A DNA stretch of 64,000 nt from Halosolutus halophilus (GCF_022869805.1 NZ_CP094974.1:4340001-4404000); one strand, 5' to 3'; counted from the first letter of the stretch, positions 34,365-43,665 are shown. Notes: a model not told the origin generated them from the letters alone. Made by a program: numbers and translations.

Positions 34365-35233
34365 TGTCGACTCCCGACTCCAGCGACGGCGATTCCGATC
34401 GCGGCTCCCGGTCGGATTCCGACACCGTCGGCCCCGATCGGGCGGCCGTCCGCGATCGGCTCGACCGCGTCACGGATCCCGAACTCGATCGCTCGATCGT
34501 CGCCCTCGACTACGTCGACGCGATCGAGATCGACGGCGACCGCGTCACCGTCCGGTTCACCCTGCCGACGGCGTGGTGCTCGCCGGCGTTCGCGTGGATG
34601 ATGGCGATCGACGCCCGCGACGAAGTCGAAACCCTGCCGAGCGTCGCGGACGCGCGAATCATCCTGGACGAGCACATGCACGAGCAGGAGATCACCCGCG
34701 GCGTGAATGAGGGACGCTCCTTCGCCGAGGCGTTTCCCGACGCCGACGGCGACGTCGCCGCCGTCCGGGCGGAACTCGACGAGAAGGCCCGCGTCGCACG
34801 CCAGTACGACGCGATCGAGACGTTGCTCGACGCGGGTCTCGATGCCGAGACGATCGTCGAGCTTACCGTCGCGGACCTCGAGCGATCGGCGGCCAATCCG
34901 TCGGCCGCGTCCGCGGAGACGGCGAGCGATCCCACCGACGACGATGAGCGGGAGCAGCTTTCGATCTACGTCCAGAACCGCGCGGTCGCCGTCTCGGTTC
35001 CGGCAGCCCCGATCGATCGGTATCTCGAGAAAGCCCGAGAGACGGGCGTCGTCTCCGCACCTGACGACGTGTTGTTCCGGACGCCGGAGGGGCAGCCGAT
35101 CGACGCCGACTCGTTCGACCTTGTCCACCGCCGCGGGCGACTCGCACAGGTCAACATGTCCAGTCAGGGCGGAATCTGTGAGGGGTTACAGGCGGCCAGG
35201 GAGCGCCGCTTCGAGGGGGCAGGCGACGACTGA
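34364..35233 (+). CDS. DUF59 (MIP18/PaaD-like) Fe-S or metal cofactor assembly protein
   Basis: A 289-residue protein whose ATG overlaps the amidohydrolase stop by one base. Residues 27-110 form a DUF59/MIP18 domain: RVTDPELDRSIVALDYVDAIEIDGDRVTVRFTLPTAWCSPAFAWMMAIDARDEV, with the conserved DPEL and the Cys in TAWCSPA. After an acidic linker, the C-terminal part (LDEKARVARQYDAIETLLDAG and ISV.. to the end) is an extension not found in small SufT-type proteins. The tight overlap indicates a coupled function with the amidohydrolase. Confidence 0.88.
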   Translation: MSTPDSSDGDSDRGSRSDSDTVGPDRAAVRDRLDRVTDPELDRSIVALDYVDAIEIDGDRVTVRFTLPTAWCSPAFAWMMAIDARDEVETLPSVADARIILDEHMHEQEITRGVNEGRSFAEAFPDADGDVAAVRAELDEKARVARQYDAIETLLDAGLDAETIVELTVADLERSAANPSAASAETASDPTDDDEREQLSIYVQNRAVAVSVPAAPIDRYLEKARETGVVSAPDDVLFRTPEGQPIDADSFDLVHRRGRLAQVNMSSQGGICEGLQAARERRFEGAGDD

Positions 35234-35241
35234 TAGGGATC

Positions 35242-35303
35242 GTTGTAACTTGTTACCGGCGATCGCCCGCCCGGGGCGGCGATCACCGGTAAAGAATCAC
35301 AAC
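35242..35303. repeat. Long inverted repeat (hairpin) after the DUF59 gene
   Basis: The core arms are TTACCGG-C-GATCGCC (35253-35267) and GGCGATC-A-CCGGTAA (35278-35292), which pair with a single mismatch around a GC-rich loop that can pair further. Outer arms GTTGT (35242-35246) and ACAAC (35299-35303) extend the symmetry. It begins 9 bases after the stop at 35233, so a transcription or processing stop is likely. Confidence 0.75.
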
Positions 35304-35375
35304 AGACCGTATGAGTACGCAGGTGCCGTCGAATTTCTCCGTTTCCAGTCGTTTGCGGTCCGCCCACGTACACGG

Positions 35376-36161
35376 CTATCCTCGGATTTCGTCGAGTCGA
35401 TCGCCGAGCACCTCACGGACCGAACTGATATCCCCGCCGATCCGGACGATCTGGTAGCCGGCGTCGATCGCCGCCTGTGCGTCGGCGGGATCGTTTCGAA
35501 TCCGACCGATCGGGATCTCGGCGGCAAGGCAGGCCTCGAGCGTTCGATCGATCGCGGCCGTCACGGCGTCGTGATTCTTCGCCGTCGGATCGCCGGCCGA
35601 CATCGATATCTCGAGATCCGCCGGACCGACGAACGCGAACCCGAGTTGCGGAACGGCGAGGATCTCTTCGATGTTTTCGACTGCCCGTTCGTTCTCGATC
35701 ATCGTCCCTACGAGGACCTCGTCGTCCTCGCCGGCGACGAAGCTGTCGACGTAGCCGGCCCACTCGCCCGATCGGCCGACGCCGACGCCTCTGTTGCCGA
35801 CGTCGCCGTCGTAAGCGAAGTAGGCCGCTTCGATCCCTCGGCGGAGTTCGCTCGCCGTCTCGATTCGGGGGAGCAGAACCGTCCGGACGCCGGCGTCGAG
35901 GACCTTCCTGACGAGGGGAGGCTCCGGAGCCGGCAGTCGAACCAGCAACTCGATGTCGGCCGCTTCGGCTGCTCGAGTGAACTCCTCGAAGGCGGTGCTG
36001 TCGTACGGGCTCGGGCCCCCGTGCTCGAAGTCCAGCCAGACGTAATCCAGCCCGAGGCGACCGAATGTTTCGATCACCGTCGGTGAGAACGTCTCCGAAC
36101 TCGCTCCGAGAACCGTCTCACCGTGTTCGAGCGCACGTCGGAACCCGTTTTCGGACCTCAT
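35376..36161 (-). CDS. HpcH/HpaI family aldolase
   Basis: A 261-residue class II pyruvate-dependent aldolase. Motifs: YVWLDFEHGGPSPYDSTAFEEF (metal-side loop), RLPAPEPPLVRKVLDAGVRTVLLPRIETASELRRG (conserved Arg and Glu), VGTMIENERAVENIEEILAVPQLGFAFVGPADLEISMS (metal Glu and Asp). Enzymes in this family cleave 2-keto-3-deoxy sugar acids or 4-hydroxy-2-oxo acids to pyruvate plus an aldehyde. Its ATG overlaps the stop of the dehydrogenase gene by 4 bases, so the two form one operon. Confidence 0.92.
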   Translation of the reverse strand: MRSENGFRRALEHGETVLGASSETFSPTVIETFGRLGLDYVWLDFEHGGPSPYDSTAFEEFTRAAEAADIELLVRLPAPEPPLVRKVLDAGVRTVLLPRIETASELRRGIEAAYFAYDGDVGNRGVGVGRSGEWAGYVDSFVAGEDDEVLVGTMIENERAVENIEEILAVPQLGFAFVGPADLEISMSAGDPTAKNHDAVTAAIDRTLEACLAAEIPIGRIRNDPADAQAAIDAGYQIVRIGGDISSVREVLGDRLDEIRG

Positions 36162-37135
36162 CCGGCCACCTCTCGGCTCAGATCGGCGCGGTTTTTCGTG
36201 GAGTCCGGCAGTCCACCGTCGTACACCGTGCGGACGTTTGCGGCCGCCTGTTGACTCATTCTGCTGAGTGCCTGCTCGGTCACGCCGCCGACGTGGGGCG
36301 TCAGGAGCACCTCGTCCCGTGCGTAGAGCGGGTGGTCGTCTCCTGGCGGTTCCGTCTCGAAGGTGTCGAGGCCGGCCCCGGCTACGGTCCCGCTCTCGAG
36401 CGCCTCGTGGAGTGCCGTCTCCTCGACGACTGCCCCCCGCGAGGTGTTGATCAGAACGCCGGTCTCGCCAAGCGCTGCCAGCTCCGCGGTCGAAACCGAG
36501 TGGCGCGTCCGATCGGTCAAGGGGACGTGAGCGCTCACCGTGTTCGATCGCTCGAACAGTGCCTCGAGCGACTCGACTCGTTCGACCCCTTCCAAGAAGG
36601 CGTCGTCGGGTTTCTTTGGATCGAACGCGAGGACGGTCATCCCTAGTCCCGTAGCGAGATCTGCCGTCTTCCGCCCGATGTTTCCAAACCCGTACACGCC
36701 GAACGTATCTCTGGTGAGTTCGTCGCCAGTGAACGCGGCCCGTTCCCAGTTGCCCGCACGGACGTGTCTGTCCGCCGTGTGGAGATTTCGACGAACGCCG
36801 AACAGCAGCGCTATCGCGTGTTCTGCGACCGACCGTGCGTTCGCGCCGGGCGTGTTACAGACGACGATATCCCGCCGCGATGCTGCCGGAACGTCTACGT
36901 TGTCGAGTCCGCTTCCGTGTTTCGCGATGACCTGCAACCGGTCCGCCCGATCGATGACATCGGCACCGAGCGGGGCCACTCTGACGATGACGGCATCGTA
37001 CCGATCGATATCGTCGAGTGCGGCCTCGTAACTGCCGTACTCGTCCATACCAGTACACCGCGCAAAATCCGCGATCGATTCCGGACCCGACGGATCGATC
37101 CGCATCGGGAGTAACACCTCCCAATCTGTGGCCAT
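36158..37135 (-). CDS. D-isomer specific 2-hydroxyacid dehydrogenase
   Basis: A 325-residue enzyme starting at the ATG at 37135, with an A/T-rich TATA region near 37157-37165. The NAD loop is VYGFGNIGRKTADLATGLGM, the catalytic Arg is in INTSRGAVVEETAL, the Glu is in LDTFETEPP and the His in LLTPHVGGVTEQA. It resembles 3-phosphoglycerate, glyoxylate or hydroxypyruvate dehydrogenases but lacks the ACT domain of serine-biosynthetic SerA. Coupling with an HpcH aldolase suggests a sugar-acid or hydroxy-acid degradation pathway, with the dehydrogenase acting on the aldolase product or its precursor. Confidence 0.92.
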   Translation of the reverse strand: MATDWEVLLPMRIDPSGPESIADFARCTGMDEYGSYEAALDDIDRYDAVIVRVAPLGADVIDRADRLQVIAKHGSGLDNVDVPAASRRDIVVCNTPGANARSVAEHAIALLFGVRRNLHTADRHVRAGNWERAAFTGDELTRDTFGVYGFGNIGRKTADLATGLGMTVLAFDPKKPDDAFLEGVERVESLEALFERSNTVSAHVPLTDRTRHSVSTAELAALGETGVLINTSRGAVVEETALHEALESGTVAGAGLDTFETEPPGDDHPLYARDEVLLTPHVGGVTEQALSRMSQQAAANVRTVYDGGLPDSTKNRADLSREVAG

Positions 37136-37478
37136 AGGTACCTGTCCACAGTCGCTGTAAAAAGTATGTGACCCGATACTCAGATCGGCTGAAACGTATG
37201 CGACCCGGTGATCAGAGACGGTGAACAGTACAGAATTTCTGGTGGGGTCCGCCACTCCGCCGATCGGTTCCGTGTGCCGGCACGTGACGGAAGGAACCCC
37301 AATTCAGGCGGCCACTGACGGGAGCGTCGGTAGTTTACTCCCCCCGTCTCCGTCCCCGGGCTCCGTGGACTCGCCGGAACGTGACGAAATACGACAGCCC
37401 CGTGTACTATCTTTCGGCTCCGATTGGAGCCAGCACCGATCGACGGTCGTCGGATAGACACTGTAGGACCGGTGTACC
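37136..37478. other. 343-base non-coding stretch with a tandem operator-like repeat
   Basis: No convincing gene is seen. The left end carries the promoter of the dehydrogenase-aldolase operon and two near-identical 32-base repeats (37164-37228). The remainder has no clear repeat or reading frame with haloarchaeal composition. Confidence 0.6.
37164..37228. repeat. Imperfect direct repeat, about 32-base unit, two copies
   Basis: Copy 1 begins GTATGTGACCCGATACTCAG (37164) and copy 2 begins GTATGCGACCCGGTGATCAG (37197), each ending near CGGCTGAAC or CGGTGAAC. Period 33 bases is about three helical turns. They lie immediately upstream of the TATA region of the leftward operon, where archaeal activators bind. 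Confidence 0.65.
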
Positions 37479-37994
37479 CTACTTTTCGACATCGAGCAGT
37501 GCGACTCGCTCCCGGACTAGCGCGCCGATCGAGGCGTCGGTTGCCGATCGCTCGGCGTCGGTGATTTCGAAGAAGTTACAGATTGTCGCTGACTCGCCGA
37601 CCTCGAGTGTGGGTTCGACGCCGACGACTGCGTCGAGGTCGTCGAGCGACGCGAGGGTGGCTGCTTCGGCGTCGGCATCGGCCCCATCCGTGGCGGCGAC
37701 GAGTATCACGGCCGGCCCCTCGCCCTCGTCAACCCCCATTTCGAGTGCCCGGTCGATCTGGCGGCGGCCGGCGGCGTACAGCAGGATCTCGACCGCCCGA
37801 TCCCGGGCGACGTTCTCGCCGCGATCGATCGCTCGGTCGGCCAGTTCGACGGCTCGCTCGAGGTGGGCCCGGTCGGCGACGTAGCGCGCGTCGAACGCCT
37901 GGATCGTCGTGCCGTGGCGATCGCCGATCGCGCCGAGGTCGGCGACGAACGAATCGAGGTCGTCGATCTCGAGGCGGCATTCGAGCAGTTCCAT
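37479..37994 (-). CDS. cgi121: KEOPS complex subunit Cgi121
   Basis: A 171-residue Cgi121 homologue. KEOPS makes t6A37 in ANN-decoding tRNAs, and Cgi121 recruits the tRNA. The segments DLDSFVADLGAIGDRHGTTIQAFDARYVADRAHLERAVELADRAIDRGENVARDRAVEILLYAAGRRQIDRALEMGVDEGEGPAVILVAAT match the family, including the conserved LLYAAGRRQI. Its ATG overlaps the helicase stop by one base (TGATG), so it is translated with Hel308. This Hel308-Cgi121 pair is familiar from other haloarchaea. Confidence 0.93.
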   Translation of the reverse strand: MELLECRLEIDDLDSFVADLGAIGDRHGTTIQAFDARYVADRAHLERAVELADRAIDRGENVARDRAVEILLYAAGRRQIDRALEMGVDEGEGPAVILVAATDGADADAEAATLASLDDLDAVVGVEPTLEVGESATICNFFEITDAERSATDASIGALVRERVALLDVEK

Positions 37995-40378
37995 CAGAAA
38001 TCACCCAGGCTGGACTGGCTCTCGTCCGCGTCGTCGGCCTCGTCCTGTACCGGTTCGGCGCGATCGGGTCCCTCGCCGCTGTCGCCTCGATCGCCGCTCG
38101 TTTCACCAGCCGTCGCGCTGGCAGTCGACGTGGCCGGGGCCGGTTCGACGCCGTCCATCGAGGGGTCCTCGCGGCCGGCGTTGTCGAGGATGTTCTCGGC
38201 CGTCTTCTCGCCTTTCAGCGCGCCGAGGATCACGCTCTTGTCGGCGGTTCGCAACTCGGCGGGGTCCTCGATCCCGCGCTCGTACAGTCGCCGGGCGCGT
38301 TTGCGGCCCACGTCGCCGACCGAGACGAGTTCGAGCAGTTCTTCGCCGACGCCGTGCTCGACGCGAGCCCGCGCCTCGCGGACGGCGACGGTCCACTCGC
38401 TGTCGATCTCGACCGCCAGCGACTCGGCTGCCCCGAGCAGCCACTCGGCGGTGTCGACCTTTCCGCGGAGGTCTCCGGGGCCGATCTTGTACCGCTCCGT
38501 GATCGTGTCCTCGTCCAGTTCCTCCGCCCAGTCCTCGAGCAGCCGGCCCGTCTTGAGGGCGGACAGCCAGTCCTCGAAGCGGTCGTCCTCGAACTCGCTC
38601 GGCGGATCGCCGAGCAGTTCGGCCTCGCGCTCGTAGAAGAGTTCGCCGTACCGCTCGTCCTCGCCCGATCGCAGGTAGAGTTCGTACATGTCGGGGGTGC
38701 GCGAGATAAGCTGGTAGCATCCGAGCGCGGTGGGGCGTGCGTCGGCCGACTCGAGTCCGTGGACGATTTCGGCGGCGCTCATCGGATCGAGGTAGAGCCG
38801 GGAGACGGTGTGGCCGAGGCTGGTCGCCTCGAGTTCCTCGTCTCGGCCGCCACCGTCGACGAGATCGGCAGCCGAGGTGAACGCCCCGCTGTCGTCGGTT
38901 TCCGCCGTCTCACCGCCGTTCCGTTCGACGAAATCGTTCCGCTCGAGATACGACAGCACGTCGTCGGCCACCCGTTCGAGTCGGCCCGGTTCCGTCGACT
39001 GGCTCGCGTAGAGCGTCTCCGCGAGGAAGTCGAGCAGGCCCTCGCGGGTTCTGGCGAAACCGGAGGCGATCGTCGCGAGCACGTGCGTTCGCAGGGCCGG
39101 TTCGGCGGCGAGTTTCGATCGAACTGGCTCCGGATCGGCCCAGACGTAGCGATCGAACAGTTCCTCGCTCTCGTCGTGGCTCCTGGCGAGCAGGACGGCC
39201 TCGCCGTAGGGGTCGAGGCCGGGTCGACCCGCCCGCCCCATCATCTGGTGGACCTCGAGGACGTCGAGCGGTGCCATCCCGCCTGCGGTGGGGTCGAAGC
39301 GCCGCCAGTCGCGGACGACGACCCGACGAGCGGGGGTGTTCACCCCGGCCGCGAGGGTCGGCGTGGCCGAGATCACCTTCAGCAACCGATCGCGGAAGGC
39401 GTCCTCGACGAGGCTGCGCTGGGTGCTCGAGAGACCGGCGTGGTGGAAGGCCGACCCGTTTTCGACGCACTCCGCGAGTTCCTCGCTCGTCTCGGTGTCG
39501 CTATCCCCCCGGATTTCTTCGGCGAGGTCGGCCAGGTCCGTCCGCTCGACGTCGGTCAGTTCGCGGCTCGCGACCTGCCCGAGTCGCCTGCCCGCCGCCT
39601 CCGCGTTCCGGCGGGAGTTGACGAATACGAGCGATGAGCCGCCCTCCTGCAGGATGTCGCGGACGAGCGCGGCCTCCTGTTTTTCGCTCCCGTCGACGGG
39701 TACCTCGCGCGTCGAACCGTCGTCGAAGTTCAGGGCGTTGCCGTAGTGGACCCCCATCCGGAGGTCGATCGGACGCCAGTCCGTGTCGACGAGCGAGGCG
39801 TCGAGCCAGTCGGCGATCTCGTCGGCGTTGCCGACCGTCGCCGAGAGCGCGACGACCTGTAACGCGGGATTCAGCTGTCGCAACTTGGCGAGGGTGACCT
39901 CGAGCGTCGGCCCCCGGTTCGAGTCGTCGATGAGGTGGACCTCGTCGCTGACGACGCAGGTGAGGTCGGAGAGCCAGTCGGCCCCGTTGCGCACGAGTGA
40001 GTCGACCTTCTCGCTGGTCGCCACGATGATGTCCTTCGCGGCGAGCCACTCGTCCGTGCTCTCGTAGTTGCCCGTCGTGACGCCCACCGTCACGCCGAAC
40101 CTCTCGTAGGCCTCGAACTCGGCCTTTTTTTCGCTGGCGAGCGCTCGCAAGGGGACGATGTAGAGCGCTTTTCCACCGCGTTCGACCGCCGACAGCATCG
40201 AGAGCGCGGCGATCATGGTCTTCCCGCTGGCGGTGGGGACGGCGGCGACGAGGTTCTCGCCCTCGGTCGCGCCGGCCTCGACCGCGTCGGCCTGTGGCGG
40301 GTACAGCTCCTCGATCCCCTCGCGCTCGAAGTGGTCGATCGCGCCGGGCGGGAGCCCCGACAGCTCCTCGATATGCAT
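37994..40378 (-). CDS. hel308: Hel308/Hjm DNA helicase
   Basis: A 794-residue Ski2-like superfamily 2 helicase. Walker A is PTASGKT at 48-54, DEVH is at 145-148, SATVGN is motif III, and [26 protein letters not shown] and [19 protein letters not shown] are motifs IV-VI. A C-terminal helix-hairpin-helix ([26 protein letters not shown]) is present, followed by an acidic disordered tail. Hel308 unwinds lagging strands at stalled forks. TTTAAA at 40404-40409 lies 27 bases from ATG 40378, so it is leaderless and heads an operon with cgi121. Confidence 0.95.
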   Translation of the reverse strand: MHIEELSGLPPGAIDHFEREGIEELYPPQADAVEAGATEGENLVAAVPTASGKTMIAALSMLSAVERGGKALYIVPLRALASEKKAEFEAYERFGVTVGVTTGNYESTDEWLAAKDIIVATSEKVDSLVRNGADWLSDLTCVVSDEVHLIDDSNRGPTLEVTLAKLRQLNPALQVVALSATVGNADEIADWLDASLVDTDWRPIDLRMGVHYGNALNFDDGSTREVPVDGSEKQEAALVRDILQEGGSSLVFVNSRRNAEAAGRRLGQVASRELTDVERTDLADLAEEIRGDSDTETSEELAECVENGSAFHHAGLSSTQRSLVEDAFRDRLLKVISATPTLAAGVNTPARRVVVRDWRRFDPTAGGMAPLDVLEVHQMMGRAGRPGLDPYGEAVLLARSHDESEELFDRYVWADPEPVRSKLAAEPALRTHVLATIASGFARTREGLLDFLAETLYASQSTEPGRLERVADDVLSYLERNDFVERNGGETAETDDSGAFTSAADLVDGGGRDEELEATSLGHTVSRLYLDPMSAAEIVHGLESADARPTALGCYQLISRTPDMYELYLRSGEDERYGELFYEREAELLGDPPSEFEDDRFEDWLSALKTGRLLEDWAEELDEDTITERYKIGPGDLRGKVDTAEWLLGAAESLAVEIDSEWTVAVREARARVEHGVGEELLELVSVGDVGRKRARRLYERGIEDPAELRTADKSVILGALKGEKTAENILDNAGREDPSMDGVEPAPATSTASATAGETSGDRGDSGEGPDRAEPVQDEADDADESQSSLGDF

Positions 40379-40514
40379 TGTCCGCAGTTGGCACGTGCAG
40401 CGGTTTAAACTGTCGTCTCGGTGGGCGGCGATCGACGACGGCGGGATCGATCTCGGTTCAGTCGTCGTGCTGGAGTCAGGTGCCTTTTTGCGACTGTCGC
40501 CGGAACCGACGGGT

Positions 40515-41099
40515 ATGTCGACGCTGGCCAGTGCCCTTCGATCGTCGCCGCTCCGGTCGGGGACGGCCCGCGGTCGTAGCGGCAAACTCCTCGTCGGGGC
40601 CGGACTGGGCGTACTCACGCTGGGAATGACGACCGACACGCTCGGCCGTCGGGTCGCCGTTGCGGGGTGGCAGCCGTCGGTGCTCGAACTCGGCGTCCTC
40701 CTCGTCGGGGCTGCGGTCGTCGTCGCGTTCGGGCAGTACCTGCTGGGCAAGCTGAAGCGGGCCGCCGGCTACGGCCTCCTCGGCTCGATCGGGCTCGGAA
40801 TCGGCCTTCCGGGCCTGATCGCGCTCCCCGCCGTCGGCGGCATCGCTCGCCGGCTCGGATCGACGGTCTACGTCCGGATCCCGTGGATCGGCCCCTCCCG
40901 CTGGGAGCGCGCCCTCGCCGCCGTCGGCGGGCCGCGCGGACTCGTCTCCGGTGGCTACGGGACGACGCTCCTGGCGATCGGTGCCTCGACGGGCAAACTC
41001 CACGAGGTGTACGTCGTCTTCGGTAACCGGCTCTCGTTGCTCGCGGTCTTCATCCTGCTGACTGCACCGGGAATCGTCGTCTACTACCTGCGACGATAG
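40515..41099 (+). CDS. Membrane protein of unknown function
   Basis: A 194-residue protein starting at the ATG at 40515. Hydrophobic segments: [80 protein letters not shown] and [18 protein letters not shown]. The N-terminal 30 residues are Arg/Ser-rich. I do not recognise the family. A uspA-like gene follows after 30 bases on the same strand. Confidence 0.75.
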   Translation: MSTLASALRSSPLRSGTARGRSGKLLVGAGLGVLTLGMTTDTLGRRVAVAGWQPSVLELGVLLVGAAVVVAFGQYLLGKLKRAAGYGLLGSIGLGIGLPGLIALPAVGGIARRLGSTVYVRIPWIGPSRWERALAAVGGPRGLVSGGYGTTLLAIGASTGKLHEVYVVFGNRLSLLAVFILLTAPGIVVYYLRR

Positions 41100-41129
41100 A
41101 TCGATGGGTGTGGCGACCGAAGCCCGCCT

Positions 41130-41561
41130 ATGATCGACCCCGATCGGGTCCTCGTCCCCACGCTCGGCCGCCCGCAGGAGGACGAGGCGCTCGCGTACGC
41201 CCTCGAGACGTTCCCAGAAGCCGACGTCACGCTGCTCGCCGTCGTCACGCCGCTGGACGCACCGCTCAGCGAGGGTGGCGTGCTCGAGCGAAGCGACGAG
41301 CGGACCGAGGCGGCACGCGATCGTGCCGCCCGACTGCGAGCGTCGGTCGACGACGCGGCGATCGATCGGGTCCGGATCGAGACGGTGGAGGGGCGGCCCG
41401 GCACGGTCGTTCCCCAGTACGCGTCCGAGGAAGACGTCGATCACGTCGTCATGTCCGGACACGACGCCAGTTCGATGGGCTTCGTGCGGCGGTTCCTCGG
41501 TCGCAGTGTCGCGACCACGGTCATCGACCGGACGCCACGACCGGTAACCGTCCTCGAGTGA
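41130..41561 (+). CDS. Universal stress protein (UspA family)
   Basis: A 143-residue single-domain Usp. It begins DRVLVPTLGRPQEDEALAYALETFPEADVTLLAVVTPLD and ends with a C-terminal core including DHVVMSGHDASSMGFVRRFLGRSVATTVIDRTPRPVTVLE. The ATP-binding G-x2-G-x9-G-[ST] loop appears as GHDASSMGFVRRFLGRS, with the first Gly replaced by other small residues, so ATP binding is uncertain. Usp proteins are small stress-associated alpha/beta proteins with no fixed pathway. Confidence 0.92.
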   Translation: MIDPDRVLVPTLGRPQEDEALAYALETFPEADVTLLAVVTPLDAPLSEGGVLERSDERTEAARDRAARLRASVDDAAIDRVRIETVEGRPGTVVPQYASEEDVDHVVMSGHDASSMGFVRRFLGRSVATTVIDRTPRPVTVLE

Positions 41562-41609
41562 CGACCGACGGTCCGTCAGTTCGCGATCGACGGAAGCCGG
41601 TGTCCGGAG

Positions 41610-42818
41610 TCAGCCGCCGAGCGCGAGTGCGAGCGCCCGGTAGAGGCCGTAGCTGACGACGGTGGAACTCCCGAGCGTCAGCAGCCAGAAGCTGATCGTG
41701 AATCCGATCTTGCGCCGGGAGACGCCGGCCGACCCCGCGGCCAGCCCGCCGCCGATGACGCCCGAGAGGATGATGTTGTTGAGCGAGATCGGGATCCCGA
41801 GCGCGATCGCAAGCTGTGCGATGACGAAGCCGGGCACGAGCGCCGCGATCGATCGGCGAGCGCCCAGTTGGGCGTACTCCCGGGAGGTCGCCTGCAGGAG
41901 TCGCGGCGCGCCCATCCACGCGCCGGCGAGGATGCCGGTCGCGCCGATCGCGAGCAGGATGATCGTCGGGAGCCCGAGTTCGATCCGGAAGAGGTTCTCG
42001 AGCGGGCCGGTCGCGAGCCCGACCTGCGAGCCGCCCGACGAGAACGCGACGATGCCGCCGAGCACGAGCAGGAACGAGCGGATGCCCCGCTCGACGGAGA
42101 CGAGGACGCGTCTGCGGATCCAGTGGAAGGCGAGAGCACCGACGACGATCGTCACGAGGACCGTCCCGAGGTCGATCCCGGCGGCCAGTTCCGGCCCGCC
42201 GCCGAACTGACGCGAGACGAACCGCGCCAGCGTCCCCTGGTCGGCGCCGGGGTCCGGGATGACCCCGAGTCTGACGTTCGCGACGATCGCGCCGACGACG
42301 CCCGCGAGCAGCGGGACGCCGATCGATTCGGGAACGTCGTCCCGGCGCAAGGTGACCGCGGTCGCGTACGCCAGTCCGCCGGACATGAACGGAACGAGCA
42401 GCCAGAAGATGCCGAGGCGACGGTAGGTCGCCAGTGCGGGGTCGCCGCCGAGCGAGAGGCCGACGCCGACCATCGCCCCCGTGGTCGCGAACGCCGCGGG
42501 GATCGGGTACCGCGTGTAGATCCCGATCGCCATGAACGACGCCGCGGTCAGCAGCCCCGCCGTGGCCGCCAGCGGCGTGATCGCGACGCCGTCGATCAGA
42601 TCAGAACCGACGGTCTCGGAGATGCTCCCGCCCTGCATGAGCGCGCCGGCGGCCGCGAGCAGGCCGATTACGAACGCGGCCTGCATCGTCGAGATGGCGT
42701 TCGCGCCGATCGCCGGCGCGAACGGCGGCGAGTTGCTGTTCGCACCCAGTACCCACGCCATGAACAGGCAGGTCAGAATTGCGGTTCCGACGAGCACCGC
42801 GAACGACAGTGCGACCAT
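41610..42818 (-). CDS. PiT-family inorganic phosphate transporter
   Basis: A 402-residue membrane protein starting at the ATG at 42818. The two inverted PHO4 halves carry the family signature: GANSNSPPFAPAIGANAISTMQAAFVIGLLAAAGALMQGG near the N-terminus, and GGSQVGLATGPLENLF with VSLNN-like ISLNNIILSGVIGGGLAAG toward the C-terminus. About ten hydrophobic segments are present. PiT carriers couple phosphate to a cation (Na+ or H+). It lacks the usual PhoU-like partner next to it. Confidence 0.92.
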   Translation of the reverse strand: MVALSFAVLVGTAILTCLFMAWVLGANSNSPPFAPAIGANAISTMQAAFVIGLLAAAGALMQGGSISETVGSDLIDGVAITPLAATAGLLTAASFMAIGIYTRYPIPAAFATTGAMVGVGLSLGGDPALATYRRLGIFWLLVPFMSGGLAYATAVTLRRDDVPESIGVPLLAGVVGAIVANVRLGVIPDPGADQGTLARFVSRQFGGGPELAAGIDLGTVLVTIVVGALAFHWIRRRVLVSVERGIRSFLLVLGGIVAFSSGGSQVGLATGPLENLFRIELGLPTIILLAIGATGILAGAWMGAPRLLQATSREYAQLGARRSIAALVPGFVIAQLAIALGIPISLNNIILSGVIGGGLAAGSAGVSRRKIGFTISFWLLTLGSSTVVSYGLYRALALALGG

Positions 42819-42870
42819 TTCGTCCCCCGAAGTTCGGCGACGTGACGTAAAAGGGTACCTCCGGTCTCGG

Positions 42871-43665
42871 CTACCCGTTCGGTCCGGATCCGCGTTTGTC
42901 GAGCACCGCCCTGTAGTACGCGCCGTCGTCGTCCCGGTGTACCGATCGCAGCCCCCACGGCGTTCCGATCGTCGCCTCGCGGAGTCGGTCGGGCGAACAC
43001 AGGAGGAACTGTAGCGTCGAACCGACTTCCCGGACTCGATCGCCGTCCGCCGTCTCCCGTTCGAACTCGAAGTGAAAACACCGGCGAGCGACTCCCTCGC
43101 GGGGATCCGGCCGGTAGCCGAAGAACTCCCGATCGAGCCGAGTCGGAGCGTAGTTGTCGACGACGGCCAGCGCCGATCCGTCGGTGACGCGGGCGAACTC
43201 GGCGAGCAGGTCGCTGATCCCGGCCAGCGACCCGCCGAGACCGAGTTGTGTCCCCACGCAGTGGACGGCCCCGAAGCGGTTCCGATCGAACTCGAGGTCG
43301 AACATGTCCATCTCCCGGAGGTCCTCGACGCCGCGCTCGCCCGCGGCCGCGACGGCACCCGGACTCGCGTCGATCGCCGTCACGTCGACGCCGCGTTCCT
43401 GCCACCACAGCGCGTGCTGGCCGGCGCCACAGCCCACGTCGAGGATCGGCTCGTGGTCGGCCAGTCGCTCCAGCAGGGCGATCGTCTCGTCGTCCCACTC
43501 CGCGGGAGGACGGAAGTAGAACTCGCGGACGCGGCCGTCCTGCGTGTCGGCACCGTCGCGGTAGCGCAGCGTGCCGGACGCGCCGCGCTGGAACGCCAGC
43601 ACGGCTCGACCGAGGGGATCGGCGGTCTCGTGCGATTCGACCGGTCGCGGGCGATCGGCTGCCAT
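42871..43665 (-). CDS. Class I SAM-dependent methyltransferase
   Basis: A 264-residue methyltransferase starting at the ATG at 43665. TTTTATTATC (complement of 43686-43697) is 27 bases upstream, so it is leaderless. Motif I is ILDVGCGAGQHALWWQERG, the acidic residue is in VTAIDASPGAV, motif II DLREMDMFDLEF and motif III FGAVHCVGTQLGLGGS. It has an extended C-terminal region (VREVGSTLQFLLCSPDRLREA) typical of methyltransferases acting on small molecules. The substrate is unknown. Direct repeats ACATATGG lie upstream of the TATA box. Confidence 0.9.
   Translation of the reverse strand: MAADRPRPVESHETADPLGRAVLAFQRGASGTLRYRDGADTQDGRVREFYFRPPAEWDDETIALLERLADHEPILDVGCGAGQHALWWQERGVDVTAIDASPGAVAAAGERGVEDLREMDMFDLEFDRNRFGAVHCVGTQLGLGGSLAGISDLLAEFARVTDGSALAVVDNYAPTRLDREFFGYRPDPREGVARRCFHFEFERETADGDRVREVGSTLQFLLCSPDRLREATIGTPWGLRSVHRDDDGAYYRAVLDKRGSGPNG

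Noticed and set aside
35164-35373. 69-codon minus-strand frame across the long hairpin
   Set aside because: It is mostly formed by the palindrome and the antisense of the DUF59 gene; there is no promoter or motif.
41868-42845. 325-codon plus-strand frame opposite the PiT transporter
   Set aside because: Repetitive Arg/Asp/Gly/Glu composition typical of the antisense of a membrane protein.
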